Shown here in pieces: positions 8,390 through 17,391 of a stretch of 37,165 nt of DNA (positions are counted from its first letter, which is position 1; each line of letters starts with the position of its first letter). A model generated the notes under the pieces. The model made no database searches. It was not told where the DNA came from and worked only from the letters and a program-made list of their open reading frames with translations. Both the position numbers and the translations under genes were made by a program. The DNA is from a candidate division WWE3 bacterium (GTDB lineage Bacteria > Patescibacteriota > WWE3 > UBA101185 > UBA10185): NCBI GenBank assembly GCA_012798115.1, contig JAAZNV010000013.1, positions 1-37,165 on the forward strand, given 5' to 3'.

Positions 8390-9064
8390 ATGACAGCATT
8401 ATCCAAATCAATAAATATAAAAAAGATCTTTTTATTTATGGTAACTTTCTTAATTTTGTGTTTCATATTTATTTCATTTATTTTTCCAGATTTTCTACAT
8501 CTAAATGGCGTAAATAAGTTTGTTTTGGATAAATACAATTTGATTAAATTTGGCAAAAAGATAGAAAGTGAGGAAGCAGAGAAGTATTCTGTATTTGCTG
8601 AACAACTTCACCCAATTTATGGGGCCCCTAAGAAGTTAATTATTGAAACATTAAACATTAAAGTTCCTATTGAGCCAGTTGGGATTGATACTTCTGGGTA
8701 TCTTGAAACACCAAGAGATTGGAATACAGCTGGGTGGTATGAAAAAGGTGCTAGACCAGCAGAAAACGGCAATATTTTGATAAATGCTCATTATGACAAC
8801 AATCTGGGAAACCCTGCAGCTTTTTATAGGTTGAAAAATATAAATCTAGGTGATAAAGTATCCGTACTTGATAGCTATGGTAAGGAGTATACCTATATTG
8901 TAGTTAGTACTTACTACATAAATGTAGACGATCCTAATAGGTTAAAAGTGTTTGAAAATAATAAAAAGGACAAATCTGCCATGACCTTAATAACATGTGG
9001 TGGAGTTTGGATTGGGGGAACATATAATAAAAGATTTGTAGTAAATGCAGAACTTATTCAATAA
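8390..9064 (+). CDS. Sortase (transpeptidase), probably specific for the LPKTG protein
   Basis: The 224-residue enzyme has an N-terminal membrane anchor (about 12-34) and a sortase beta-barrel. The catalytic triad is visible: His134 in NAHYD, Cys203 in TLITCGG and Arg215 in NKRFVV. It should cleave LPXTG-type signals and join the substrate to a surface nucleophile outside the membrane. I chose the ATG at 8390: the frame is open further upstream, but that extension would run through the 23-bp hairpin and encodes an atypical N-terminus. The TLITC signature resembles class A and related sortases; the class is not certain. A hairpin at 9086-9118 ends the operon. Confidence 0.88.
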   Translation: MTALSKSINIKKIFLFMVTFLILCFIFISFIFPDFLHLNGVNKFVLDKYNLIKFGKKIESEEAEKYSVFAEQLHPIYGAPKKLIIETLNIKVPIEPVGIDTSGYLETPRDWNTAGWYEKGARPAENGNILINAHYDNNLGNPAAFYRLKNINLGDKVSVLDSYGKEYTYIVVSTYYINVDDPNRLKVFENNKKDKSAMTLITCGGVWIGGTYNKRFVVNAELIQ

Positions 9065-9085
9065 ACATTGAATGAGTCTTGAAGT

Positions 9086-9118
9086 TGGGAGGTAGCTCGG
9101 GGCAGTGGCTATCTCCCA
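9086..9118 (+). terminator. Hairpin after the sortase gene
   Basis: TGGGAGGTAGC (9086-9096) pairs with GCTATCTCCCA (9108-9118), 11 bp including one G-U, with an 11-base loop. No T-run follows directly, so it may be a transcript-end stabiliser or a weak terminator. The 180 bases up to rho hold only short hairpins such as GGAAA/TTTCC near 9191-9208. Confidence 0.45.
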
Positions 9119-9299
9119 TCTCCAGGAAATTTGTTTGAGTGTTTTCAATACTTGCTGAATTAATTTTTTTAGTTTATTATTCAAAGTGAATTGGAAACTT
9201 CTAATTTCCTTTGTTTCGAAAGAATAAATTCCAAATGTACAAACTTTTCTCATGCTTTAAAGTATAAATTTCAAGCGTAACTTGTTGCGCGATGCTAAT

Positions 9300-10619
9300 A
9301 TGCCTATTAAAAAACAAAAAGAAGATACTAGAAGGAAGAAAGTTATAAGTGAGCAAACTGCTACAGTAACATCTAATGTTCCTGCAATTAGTGATTCTAC
9401 ATCTATCCCAATTAATGATGCAGCTCCTGTTGTAGATCCGCAGATGGATAAAGTATTACATGATACTGGGCGTGGAAATCATGGCAATAACTACAATGGA
9501 GATACCATAAGAATAACAGGAATGCTTGAAATTTTAACTGACTACGGAGTTATTAGGCAAAGTGAAAAAACAGATGATGATTTGCCAAGAGATGTTTACA
9601 TTAGCCATTCTCAAATCAAAAGATTTAACTTAAGAATGGGTGATGTAATTACTGGTTTAGCAAGACCTCCGAAAGAAAACGAAAGGTACCTTTCATTGCT
9701 CAAGATAGAGACTGTTGGTGGTATGGACCCAGAGAATGCAAGGAAAAGGCCTGTATTTGCAAAGTTAACTCCAATATTTCCTAATGAATGGTTGAAGCTT
9801 GAAACAAAGCCAGAGGTTATTTCAACTAGGCTGATTGATTTAATATCTCCAATTGGAAAAGGTCAAAGAGCAATGATAGTAGCTCCTCCTAAAGCTGGAA
9901 AAACATTTCTTCTTTTAGATATTGCCAATGGTATTACTACAAACTATCCAAATATCAACTTGCTTGTGGCGTTAATAGGGGAAAGACCAGAAGAGGTTAC
10001 TCATTTTAGTAGAAGTGTAAGGGGAGAAGTTTATGCTAGTAACTTTGATGAAAAAGCAGAAGAACAAACTAGGATATCAGAATTATGCTTAGAAAAGGCT
10101 AAAAGATTAGCTGAAATGGGTAAAGATGTTGTTATACTTGTGGATTCAATAACAAGACTTGCTAGAGCTTATAACATGGTTGCTCCTCCATCTGGTAGAA
10201 CTCTAACAGGAGGGTTTGATCCCGCAGCTTTATATCCTGCGAAACACTTCTTTGGAGCTGCTAGAAACCTTGAAAACAGTGGTAGCTTGACGATTATTGC
10301 TACTGCTCTTGTTGATACAGGATCAAGAATGGATGATGTCATATTTGAGGAGTTCAAAGGCACTGGAAATATGGAGTTAAGACTTGATAGATCCCTTTCT
10401 GAGAGAAGAATATTCCCAGCTATAGATATGAAGTCTAGTGCTACCAGACATGAAGAAGATCTTCTTGGCAAAGATACTTTAGAAAAAGTTTATAGATTAA
10501 GAAGAATGATTGACCTTCTTGATGATAGGGATGCAACATCGCTTGTAATAGATCAGTTGAAAAAGACCAAGAGTAATAAAGAATTCCTTGAATCCCTGAA
10601 CAAGGGTGGAGCTAAATAA
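9300..10619 (+). CDS. rho: Transcription termination factor Rho
   Basis: Rho is the hexameric RNA-dependent ATPase helicase that ends transcription. From the ATG at 9300 it is 439 residues, close to the usual length. A polar N-terminal tail (about 1-60) precedes the cold-shock-like RNA-binding domain (about 70-135). The ATPase core follows with Walker A (APPKAGKT, about 195-202), Walker B (VVILVDS, about 277-283) and characteristic segments such as GFDPAALYPAKHFFGAARN and DRSLSERRIFPAID. TTG codons at 9282 and 9285 are possible earlier starts. No Shine-Dalgarno is visible. It is flanked by the sortase operon and a peptidase gene, apparently with its own upstream region, where autoregulation would act if present. 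Confidence 0.97.
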   Translation: MPIKKQKEDTRRKKVISEQTATVTSNVPAISDSTSIPINDAAPVVDPQMDKVLHDTGRGNHGNNYNGDTIRITGMLEILTDYGVIRQSEKTDDDLPRDVYISHSQIKRFNLRMGDVITGLARPPKENERYLSLLKIETVGGMDPENARKRPVFAKLTPIFPNEWLKLETKPEVISTRLIDLISPIGKGQRAMIVAPPKAGKTFLLLDIANGITTNYPNINLLVALIGERPEEVTHFSRSVRGEVYASNFDEKAEEQTRISELCLEKAKRLAEMGKDVVILVDSITRLARAYNMVAPPSGRTLTGGFDPAALYPAKHFFGAARNLENSGSLTIIATALVDTGSRMDDVIFEEFKGTGNMELRLDRSLSERRIFPAIDMKSSATRHEEDLLGKDTLEKVYRLRRMIDLLDDRDATSLVIDQLKKTKSNKEFLESLNKGGAK

Positions 10620-10706
10620 TATTAATTGCTTTATTCAATTTGCTATAACCTCATACAGTTGGTAGAATTTACCGCGTTCACTAAATAGTGGATAATAATT
10701 TATACA

Positions 10707-11894
10707 ATGGCTTTCACAATAAAACGCCCTTCGTCAAAGAGGTTCTTCCAGCTTAGTTTTGAGGGTTTTAGACCATCAGGGCGAAATAAAATAGAACAAT
10801 TCTTGTCCTTATGGTCGGATTTCTTTCGATCCTTAACTTCTTACATTTTCAAGAAGATTTGGTTGTTAGTTGCCCTTGTTATTAAAATAATTACATTTTT
10901 GTTTGCTATCCCCTCTGAAGTTAAGGATTTCCTTACTAAGAAGCTAATATGGTCAAGAGGAAAGCTTGGCAGGCCCATTGCTACTTGGTTTGTACTGGGG
11001 TTTTCACTATTGGTTTTTATATTTGGAGAGGTATTTAGTAGTTCAACTTTAGTGGTTAACAAGCCTGTTAGTGCTGATTATTTAAAAAGTACCACGGATA
11101 TAATTCCTAAAAAAGAAATGGCAGTTACTACTCTTCCATCAGAAAGAAGAACTAAGTCTATTAATTATGTTATTCAACCTGGGGATACCTTGTATACGAT
11201 TGGTAATCAGTTTAAAGTTTCCATAGATGCATTAAAGTACATTAATGGTCTTACTGATTCTTCTATATTAAGCATTGGGCAAGAAATAGTTATTCCACCT
11301 GTGTCTGGTTTAATTCATAAGGTAGAAAGCGGGGATACTATTGGGTCTATTGCTGAAAAGTATGGTGTTGCCCCTCAGGCTATTGCAGATTTTAACTATA
11401 TACTGGATACTTCAAAGCTTGCAATTGGAACGGAGCTAGTTATACCTGGAGGAAAAATTCCAGAAATTCCTCTTCCTATTATATATGTTCCTGTATCGTC
11501 TAGTGTGCAGGCAAAAGCAAATAAAAACTTTTGTGTATGGCCTACAACGGTTAGAATACTTACTCAATATTACTCTTGGTATCATAATGGTCTGGACATA
11601 GCATCTCCATCTAGTCAAGGCATGCCCCCTCTTTTTGCATGTTCAAGTGGTACTGTGGTTAGAGCTGGGTGGGACCCATTTGGTCTTGGTCTTCACGTTA
11701 GAATTGATCACGGAAATGGGTTTATGTCCATCTATGGGCATATGAGTAGGTTGGATGTGAGTTATGGAGATAGGGTAAAAAGAGGAGAGCAAATAGGTTT
11801 AATGGGTAGTACTGGAAATTCAACTGGCCCACATGTACACTTCATGGTGCAATACAATGGTGTTTCTCAGGATCCACTTAATTATACACAATAA
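10707..11894 (+). CDS. Membrane-anchored LysM / M23 peptidoglycan endopeptidase
   Basis: The 395-residue protein has hydrophobic segments at about 50-67 and 92-112, then two LysM modules (about 153-197 and 203-247, each with a GDT motif) that bind glycan strands, then an M23 lysostaphin/NlpD-like peptidase domain (about 275-393). The zinc and catalytic residues are present: His293 and Asp297 (HNGLD), His345 (YGHM) and His376/His378 (HVHF). It should therefore be an active cell-wall hydrolase used in growth or division, unlike degenerate M23 activators. The start ATG lies 10 bases after GATAAT (10691-10696), with TTTACC 17 bases upstream, so the leader would be only a few bases. It lies between rho and obg. 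Confidence 0.93.
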   Translation: MAFTIKRPSSKRFFQLSFEGFRPSGRNKIEQFLSLWSDFFRSLTSYIFKKIWLLVALVIKIITFLFAIPSEVKDFLTKKLIWSRGKLGRPIATWFVLGFSLLVFIFGEVFSSSTLVVNKPVSADYLKSTTDIIPKKEMAVTTLPSERRTKSINYVIQPGDTLYTIGNQFKVSIDALKYINGLTDSSILSIGQEIVIPPVSGLIHKVESGDTIGSIAEKYGVAPQAIADFNYILDTSKLAIGTELVIPGGKIPEIPLPIIYVPVSSSVQAKANKNFCVWPTTVRILTQYYSWYHNGLDIASPSSQGMPPLFACSSGTVVRAGWDPFGLGLHVRIDHGNGFMSIYGHMSRLDVSYGDRVKRGEQIGLMGSTGNSTGPHVHFMVQYNGVSQDPLNYTQ

Positions 11895-11942
11895 CATATA
11901 GTGTCATAGTAGTTGAAAGAGAACATTTATTTTATTATTAGT

Positions 11943-11948
11943 TATAAT
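11943..11948 (+). promoter_or_regulatory. -10 element of obg, leaderless geometry
   Basis: TATAAT ends exactly 6 bases before the obg ATG at 11955, which puts the expected transcript start on the initiation codon. The -35 region (AGAACA at 11920-11925) is weak. Confidence 0.55.
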
Positions 11949-11954
11949 AGATAT

Positions 11955-13091
11955 ATGGTTGATATAGTAGAAATAAAAATAAAGGCTGGAGACGGCGGAG
12001 ATGGAAAGGTTTCTTTTAGACATGAAAAGCATCTTGCAAAAGGTGGTCCTGATGGAGGGGATGGTGGAAATGGGGGGAGCATATATTTTATTGCAGATAA
12101 TAATCTGTCTACTCTAATTGACTTTAGATCTAAATCCTTATTTAAGGCTGATTCTGGGCAACCTGGGGGTAAGAAAAACATGACTGGAGCTTCTGCTGAG
12201 GATTTTCTTATAAAAGTTCCAGTTGGCACATTAATTTATGAACTAAGTGAGGATGAGAAAAAAGAAGATTTAGTTGGAGATTTAGTTGAAAAAGGGCAGA
12301 TGTTGTTAATTGCAAAAGGTGGTCATGGTGGAAGAGGTAATTATAGGTTTAGGGGATCTGTAAACCAAACTCCACAACAATATACTCAAGGAACTAAAGG
12401 TGAAGAGAAATTGGTGAGACTTGAGATTAAACTGATTGCAGATGTAGGCTTAGTGGGAGCTCCAAATGCAGGTAAAAGCACTTTGCTAAACAGACTGACA
12501 AACTCTAATGCTAAGGTTGCAGAATATCCTTTTACCACTTTAACCCCTAATTTAGGTATATATAGAATAGAGAGTGAAAAAAATATTGTTTTTGCTGATA
12601 TTCCTGGGCTAATTGAAGGAGCCTCTCAAGGAAAGGGTTTAGGAGATGAGTTCCTAAGACATATTGAAAGAACAAGACTTTTGGTTCATTTGATAGATCC
12701 CATGAGTGGTAGAAACAAAGATCTGGTAAATAATGCTTTAGAAAGTTATCAAATGATTAGAAATGAACTGAAGGAGTATGGTCATGATCTAGATACTAAA
12801 CAGTCAATTGTTGTTGTTAATAAGATTGATGTGACTGAAGTAAGGGAAGTATTGGAAGAAATAGGGAATAGGCTGTCTATTTTAGGGGTAGAAGTTATTG
12901 GAGTGTCCTCAGCGACTGGAGAAGGTTTGAGTGTGTTATTAAACAAAATATCCTTTGCATTAGAGAATATACCCAGGAAGTCTTCCTTTGAGACTAAAAG
13001 TGTGGTAAAGAAATACAATATTGATAACCTTCCCAATAGAAGGATAGTATTCAATAAGGGTAGAGTTATAACTTTAAATAAAAGACTTTAA
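11955..13091 (+). CDS. obg: GTPase Obg (short form)
   Basis: Obg/CgtA is an essential GTPase in large-subunit ribosome maturation. The 378-residue protein shows the glycine-rich Obg fold (about 1-155; GDGGDG, GGPDGGDGG, GGHGGRG) and a G domain with G1 GAPNAGKST (168-176), G3 DIPG (215-218), G4 NKID (289-292) and G5 SSATGEG (from 318). Most bacterial Obg proteins are longer with a C-terminal OCT domain; here only about 40 residues follow the G domain, so OCT is missing or vestigial. A TTG at 11913 is in frame, but the ATG at 11955 fits the conserved Obg N-terminus and the promoter position. tRNA-Ala follows closely with its own -10. Confidence 0.96.
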   Translation: MVDIVEIKIKAGDGGDGKVSFRHEKHLAKGGPDGGDGGNGGSIYFIADNNLSTLIDFRSKSLFKADSGQPGGKKNMTGASAEDFLIKVPVGTLIYELSEDEKKEDLVGDLVEKGQMLLIAKGGHGGRGNYRFRGSVNQTPQQYTQGTKGEEKLVRLEIKLIADVGLVGAPNAGKSTLLNRLTNSNAKVAEYPFTTLTPNLGIYRIESEKNIVFADIPGLIEGASQGKGLGDEFLRHIERTRLLVHLIDPMSGRNKDLVNNALESYQMIRNELKEYGHDLDTKQSIVVVNKIDVTEVREVLEEIGNRLSILGVEVIGVSSATGEGLSVLLNKISFALENIPRKSSFETKSVVKKYNIDNLPNRRIVFNKGRVITLNKRL

Positions 13092-13098
13092 AGTGTTG

Positions 13099-13104
13099 TA
13101 TAAT
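13099..13104 (+). promoter_or_regulatory. -10 element of tRNA-Ala
   Basis: TATAAT lies 13 bases before the mature tRNA 5' end, as expected for a short 5' trailer. It sits just after the obg stop codon. Confidence 0.55.
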
Positions 13105-13117
13105 TGTTTCTTATCTG

Positions 13118-13193
13118 GGGCCGTTGGCTCAGTTGGTAGAGCGCTTCCATGGCATGGAAGAGGTCACCAGTTCGATTCTGGTACGGTCCACCA
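13118..13193 (+). tRNA. tRNA-Ala (anticodon GGC)
   Basis: A full cloverleaf is visible. The 7-bp acceptor stem GGGCCGT/ACGGTCC has one G-U pair. The D arm contains GCTCAGTTGGTAGAGC. The anticodon stem CTTCC/GGAAG holds loop ATGGCAT with anticodon GGC, which reads GCC/GCU Ala codons. The T arm is ACCAG-TTCGATT-CTGGT. The discriminator is A, and CCA is encoded (13191-13193). Confidence 0.96.
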
Positions 13194-13213
13194 TTAGAAA
13201 TAGTATCGGGGTA

Positions 13214-13729
13214 TTAAGGTCTATTAATGTAATCGTCGATTCTCTTTTCTAAGACATTAACTCTTTTTTCTATCTCATCGGTTTTGTAATTCTCCTGTAT
13301 AGAAAGAGGTGTTTCTGGTAGTAGAAATATAAATATAGGAATTAGTACAGAGGCAAAAATAATGATCACATATCCTAGAAAGGATTTATTACCCAGAATG
13401 ATATCTAGTAGGATTACAAAACCTGCTAAACATAAGAACTGTAGAATAACAAAAATGAGAGCATTGTTTAGAGATGTAATTCTGCTAAATATCTGAATAT
13501 TTATTGATATGAAAGTGAAAAGCGCCGCGAATACTCCTAAGACCTCTGTGTATTTTATCTGTCTATCCTCAATTACTTTATTTACTTTGTTATCTACGAG
13601 CTTATCTATTTCACTGGTATAGATTTCTGTCTGTGAGGAAGATGTTGGAGAAGGGGTTTGTCCAACTTCTGGGCCACCTGTAGATGTTTCTTCATTGTAG
13701 TTAAGTGTTTTAGTACTGCTTAACATCAT
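13214..13729 (-). CDS. Hypothetical membrane protein with coiled-coil tail
   Basis: The 171-residue protein begins with a Thr/Ser/Pro-rich polar segment (about 1-35) and a charged helix (about 38-60). Three hydrophobic helices follow at about 63-83, 90-110 and 117-138, and a C-terminal heptad-like helix ends it (EIEKRVNVLEKRIDDY). I do not recognise a family. Two consecutive ATGs give alternative starts at 13729 and 13726. The gene begins 1 base after the end of the upstream DUF6941-like gene, so the two are almost certainly one transcript and may be translationally coupled. Confidence 0.65.
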   Translation of the reverse strand: MMLSSTKTLNYNEETSTGGPEVGQTPSPTSSSQTEIYTSEIDKLVDNKVNKVIEDRQIKYTEVLGVFAALFTFISINIQIFSRITSLNNALIFVILQFLCLAGFVILLDIILGNKSFLGYVIIIFASVLIPIFIFLLPETPLSIQENYKTDEIEKRVNVLEKRIDDYINRP

Positions 13730-13730
13730 A

Positions 13731-14138
13731 TTAGTTAGATTTGGCAGTACTTCTGTCTACGTTGATAGCAACCACTTTACCAAAGTCCTTTCCGTTGACC
13801 CTTGCAGATACTTCATAAACACTCTCTACTGGGAAGGATAAACCCACAATGTTTGTGATATATTGAATGTTTCTTTCTTTTCCCACCTTCGGCGTCACCA
13901 CATTTTCCAAGCTTATTATTGGTTCTTTCGCACTGGAGTTGATAATTGTTAACGTTTGTTTATACTCCTCATCCTTTTTGTCTTTTTCTTCCAAGGCATA
14001 ATTAGTCACGATTGATAACCTTGGGTGTATTGCTGGAAAATTTGGTGCGAATATTACATCAAAAGTTTGGATGATATTTAATCTACCAACCTCATCTGTG
14101 AAAGCATTATCGCAAATAATAGCAAAATTTAGCTTCAT
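13731..14138 (-). CDS. DUF6941-like small protein
   Basis: The 135-residue soluble protein has the pattern I associate with DUF6941: an N-terminal strand MKLNFAIICDNAF, then RLNIIQTFDVIFAPNFPAIHPRLSIV, and a beta-rich remainder. The function of this family is unknown to me and the assignment is from memory. The gene is first in a two-gene minus-strand unit with the coiled-coil membrane protein. A TATAAA (revcomp at 14145-14150) ends 6 bases before the ATG, which predicts a leaderless transcript. Confidence 0.65.
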   Translation of the reverse strand: MKLNFAIICDNAFTDEVGRLNIIQTFDVIFAPNFPAIHPRLSIVTNYALEEKDKKDEEYKQTLTIINSSAKEPIISLENVVTPKVGKERNIQYITNIVGLSFPVESVYEVSARVNGKDFGKVVAINVDRSTAKSN

Positions 14139-14144
14139 ATCAAC

Positions 14145-14150
14145 TTTATA
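14145..14150 (-). promoter_or_regulatory. -10 element of the DUF6941-like gene
   Basis: On the minus strand TATAAA is followed by 6 bases and then the ATG. TTGATT lies 19 bases further upstream as a weak -35. The spacing matches the leaderless pattern seen at other genes here. Confidence 0.4.
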
Positions 14151-14211
14151 ATAACGCTTTATTAATTTGAATCAATGGTTGCTATTGGTGGCAAAGGCTC
14201 TGTTTAGAAAT

Positions 14212-14237
14212 AAACCCTGCCTTAAAAAGCAGGGTTT
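14212..14237. terminator. Terminator of the O-antigen-ligase-like gene
   Basis: AAACCCTGC (14212-14220) and GCAGGGTTT (14229-14237) form a perfect 9-bp stem with an 8-base loop. A competing stem pairs AGAAATAAACC (about 14206-14216) with GGTTTATTTCT (about 14241-14251). Read on the minus strand the 9-bp stem is followed by ATTTC, about 45 bases after the stop codon at 14283. Confidence 0.65.
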
Positions 14238-14282
14238 GCAGGTTTATTTCTCTTCTTTTTCTGTTACTTCGTAGTTTCCATG

Positions 14283-16502
14283 CTAGTTATTTTGTTGAGG
14301 AAGGGCTTTTGTATCTAATTTTTGTTCAGTTCCTTCCCCAGTGTTCTTTAATGGCTCTTGCGTGGAATCTTTCTGAATCCCAGTTAATTCCTCAACAGTT
14401 GGTTTTGGTTCGGTTGTTGCTCCTGCAACTGCTGACTGTGGTAAAGAAGCAATTTCTTTTTCTATTAATTTTCTATCCTCGGAATCTTGCGGAACAAGAA
14501 GCTTTGCAATATCAAATTCCTTCTTAGCTTGATCATATTCTTTAAGCTTTACTAAAGCTAAGGCAAAGTTATAGTGAGCATTTGCATAATCTTGCTTTAA
14601 AGATGTTGCTTGTCTAAATTGGTTTGCTGCAGAAAGAAAATCTCCCTTAGCAAAATACACCCCTCCTAAATCAAGTCTTAATTTAGGATTTGTAGGATCA
14701 AGTTGAATAGCTGTGTTATATGAGTTAATTGCCCAGTCAGAAGCATTTTGAGCCACATTAATTAGGTTTTTGTATATCAGTGCCCTTGTTTCCCAGTTGC
14801 TTACATTTAATGGTCCAACAACTTCAGTTGCAAATCGGGAATTTTTTATAGCTTGAGATACCAAAGTTTGGATGGTTTGCTTGTCAGTATCCGTTAGGTT
14901 TTGTTTTGAAGCTAGAGCGTTGGCAAGAGAAACATTTGTCCTTGCGAATGAGTCATAGTATGTATCTCTGTTTGGATTATACTCAATAGCCAACCTTTGG
15001 TAATTGTATGTTCCGTTGCTATCGTTCTTTAGAATTGCTACTAAAGACTTTCTCATAAAGTACTCTCCAGCGTAATTCTTAAAGCTCACAAATCCAAGAT
15101 ACCCTACTAACAAAAATACTGGAACACACAAAACATACTTTGTATACTGTGATGCTATAACTGATCCATTGTCTGTTGCTATGGAAGACAGATTTGTAGA
15201 TTCAATTATTAATGGTTTAACATGCTTTGCTTGGTTTTCTGTAGTAGCATAAGTTCCGATCAAAATACTCAAGAAGAAGAATAGTAAGAATATATTTAGG
15301 ATGCTGGCATATGTAAAAAGATATGATGCCAACAGCACTGTTACTAGAGCACTTGCTATACTAACTAACCCTGTGTCTTCTCTAATCTGCCTTGATGAGC
15401 TTACAAGCTTTAATACCTTTGATACAAATATTAAGGCTATAGCAGTACCTACAATTCCAATGGTTCCAAGAACATTGAATAATTCGTTATAAGGTTTATC
15501 AAATCTTTTATCCCATATGTTAGTATTGTTTGCAGACAATGGTTTGTATCTTGTGTAGTTCAGGTGAAAAGTAGAAGGTCCCGTTGCAAGTATCGGGTAG
15601 TCTTGAATTGTTGATGTTGCAATATACCAACTTTCTCTGGCTGGTAGAGAGACTTCTGAAATGTAGTTTTTATCTATCATCACATTTCTTGTTGTTGGAA
15701 GTAATGTAGCTCCAAATATTATTGCCATAAACACAATTGGAGTAACTAAGTCAAACTTTTTATTTGTTAATAGTTCTTTGTCCGCAAAAAGCAATATTGA
15801 AATTATTCCAGTTAGAACCAATACCCATCCTAAGGGTGTTCCTGTGATTGCAATAAAGAAAAAGTTAATGATAATTGAAACAGATAGTCCAATCTTGGCA
15901 AACGAGATGTTCTCATATATTGAGAACATTAATGCTGTCGTTATTGACAAGGCTGCCAAAATCACAGCATCTTTGATTGATCCTGTTAAAGAAAAGTTTT
16001 GAATCCTAAAAAATGATTCTCCTAGTGCATATATTTTGTAGTAACTGAGTATTGATACTATTGAAGACAATGTAGAAGAAAATATCAAAGCATACAATGA
16101 ATTTTTAACTAACTTTGTGTTTCTGTATGAAGGTGTTGACAAGTAAAAATACCCGATGGTTACCAAGAGGCTGAGGAGACCTAACCATCTTCCTTGTGTA
16201 CCGAAGATACTATCAGTCTTGCTTATTGAAAAAACTGTAGATAAAGCTATTACTAGAACTAGTGCTATTAGAGGCTTATCTAGTGAGGACTTGATAAACT
16301 CAATTTTCTTTCCAGTAACTACCTTAAGACCTAAAGTAATTAGTAATATTAGGAAAGACAAGGTTATTAGTGCAAGCTTATTGAAAGAAAAGAATTCTGT
16401 TGTTGTCGGCAGAAAGAAAATTGGTACTAGAAGAATGGTAAGGAAAGGTATTATGTTTGATACTTTATCAAGTATCGATGTTTTAAAACTAGATTGTTTC
16501 AT
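14283..16502 (-). CDS. O-antigen ligase/polymerase-like membrane protein with C-terminal TPRs
   Basis: The 739-residue protein has about a dozen transmembrane helices in the first ~440 residues and a Wzy_C/WaaL-type core. Its large outer loop contains a segment of the type seen in ligases (ILATGPSTFHLNYTRYKP). The C-terminal part has tetratricopeptide repeats at about 586-675 (for example YNTAIQLDPTNPKLRLDLGG) and ends in a polar tail. Such proteins polymerise or ligate lipid-linked glycans on the outer membrane face; a TPR extension is common in CPR and Gram-positive homologues. I chose the ATG at 16502, which gives a basic N-terminus before the first helix. A TTGACA (revcomp at 16533-16538) lies 17 bases from a weak -10. 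Confidence 0.82.
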   Translation of the reverse strand: MKQSSFKTSILDKVSNIIPFLTILLVPIFFLPTTTEFFSFNKLALITLSFLILLITLGLKVVTGKKIEFIKSSLDKPLIALVLVIALSTVFSISKTDSIFGTQGRWLGLLSLLVTIGYFYLSTPSYRNTKLVKNSLYALIFSSTLSSIVSILSYYKIYALGESFFRIQNFSLTGSIKDAVILAALSITTALMFSIYENISFAKIGLSVSIIINFFFIAITGTPLGWVLVLTGIISILLFADKELLTNKKFDLVTPIVFMAIIFGATLLPTTRNVMIDKNYISEVSLPARESWYIATSTIQDYPILATGPSTFHLNYTRYKPLSANNTNIWDKRFDKPYNELFNVLGTIGIVGTAIALIFVSKVLKLVSSSRQIREDTGLVSIASALVTVLLASYLFTYASILNIFLLFFFLSILIGTYATTENQAKHVKPLIIESTNLSSIATDNGSVIASQYTKYVLCVPVFLLVGYLGFVSFKNYAGEYFMRKSLVAILKNDSNGTYNYQRLAIEYNPNRDTYYDSFARTNVSLANALASKQNLTDTDKQTIQTLVSQAIKNSRFATEVVGPLNVSNWETRALIYKNLINVAQNASDWAINSYNTAIQLDPTNPKLRLDLGGVYFAKGDFLSAANQFRQATSLKQDYANAHYNFALALVKLKEYDQAKKEFDIAKLLVPQDSEDRKLIEKEIASLPQSAVAGATTEPKPTVEELTGIQKDSTQEPLKNTGEGTEQKLDTKALPQQNN

Positions 16503-16509
16503 ACCTAAA

Positions 16510-16538
16510 GTGTATGAGTGTAATACACCAGTTGTCAA
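16510..16538 (-). promoter_or_regulatory. Promoter of the O-antigen-ligase-like gene
   Basis: On the minus strand TTGACA (16538-16533) is followed by 17 bases and ATACAC (16515-16510). The -10 is weak, but it ends 7 bases before the chosen ATG at 16502. The promoter overlaps any longer reading of the gene, which supports the shorter start. Confidence 0.5.
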
Positions 16539-16595
16539 GTGGTAAAAATTAGACTTGAAAACGTTTTCTCATTACGGGAATAACACTGGAAAATA

Positions 16596-17258
16596 CTATT
16601 GTGTAAGCCACCAGCTAAACTCACTATTATAAGATACTGGTGTGTCTAGAGTTAATTCAAATCCTTCTTGTGGTTTGATTTGAGACACCCAATATCTACT
16701 GGCAGGTGTGTAATCTTGATTGAATGATACGTACACCTTTGAATTAGCTTTTATTCCTTCGGCAGTAATAAAAACCTTGCTTTGATTTTTGGGTACAAAA
16801 GATGTTCCATTTTGAATGATTTGCGTTTGTTGACTAATGTCACTCACTGTCATTATTTGACTCTTTGACTTACCAAGATGTATAAATCCTAATTCACTAG
16901 CAAGTGTTATTGATACTGCAATAAGGGTTAAATATATTACAACTTGTTTTCTAATCTCTGGCGATGATACTGCCATTAAGAAGCTTTCTATCTTGTTTTT
17001 GGTTTTAAGCTTTTCGGATATTTCTTCGTTTGTGTATCCTTCAGATTTTAGATTTTCTATAAGTATTAATCTATCCACAGACCATGCAGGGTAGTGTCCT
17101 TTAATGTTACCCTTTTTATCTGCCTTTCTAACCATGTGTGAGAGCCATCCTATCTTTGTATAGTATCTTAGTCTGTTGTAAGGGTCTCCTGACCCAAAGT
17201 TAACACCTTTTGATTTTGCCTGTTTTATTAGTTTGTCTATACTAATATACTCATCCAT
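16596..17258 (-). CDS. MerR-like DNA-binding protein anchored in the membrane
   Basis: The 220-residue protein joins a MerR-type winged-helix N-terminus (about 1-85: YISIDKLIKQA, NRLRYYTKIGWLSH, YPAWSVDRLILIENLKSEGY) to one transmembrane helix (about 106-126) and an outer C-terminal domain of about 90 residues. The inside DNA-binding part, outside sensor-like part and single helix suggest a one-component transmembrane regulator, but the signal and targets are unknown. An extended TATAAT is seen upstream on the minus strand at 17298-17303, giving a leader of about 35 bases. The gene is divergent from dprA across a short intergenic region, so control of dprA is an untested possibility. Confidence 0.7.
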   Translation of the reverse strand: MDEYISIDKLIKQAKSKGVNFGSGDPYNRLRYYTKIGWLSHMVRKADKKGNIKGHYPAWSVDRLILIENLKSEGYTNEEISEKLKTKNKIESFLMAVSSPEIRKQVVIYLTLIAVSITLASELGFIHLGKSKSQIMTVSDISQQTQIIQNGTSFVPKNQSKVFITAEGIKANSKVYVSFNQDYTPASRYWVSQIKPQEGFELTLDTPVSYNSEFSWWLTQ

Positions 17259-17391
17259 TAGTTAAAATTTGGGGCAGAATTTACTTAAGAGTGAGTTAAT
17301 TATAGCAGATTTTCAAACTCTAGTGTTAATAGATTTTATCTAGTTGTTTAAGCACTTCATTAATAATAAATTTACAAAAGTGTTTGGATGT

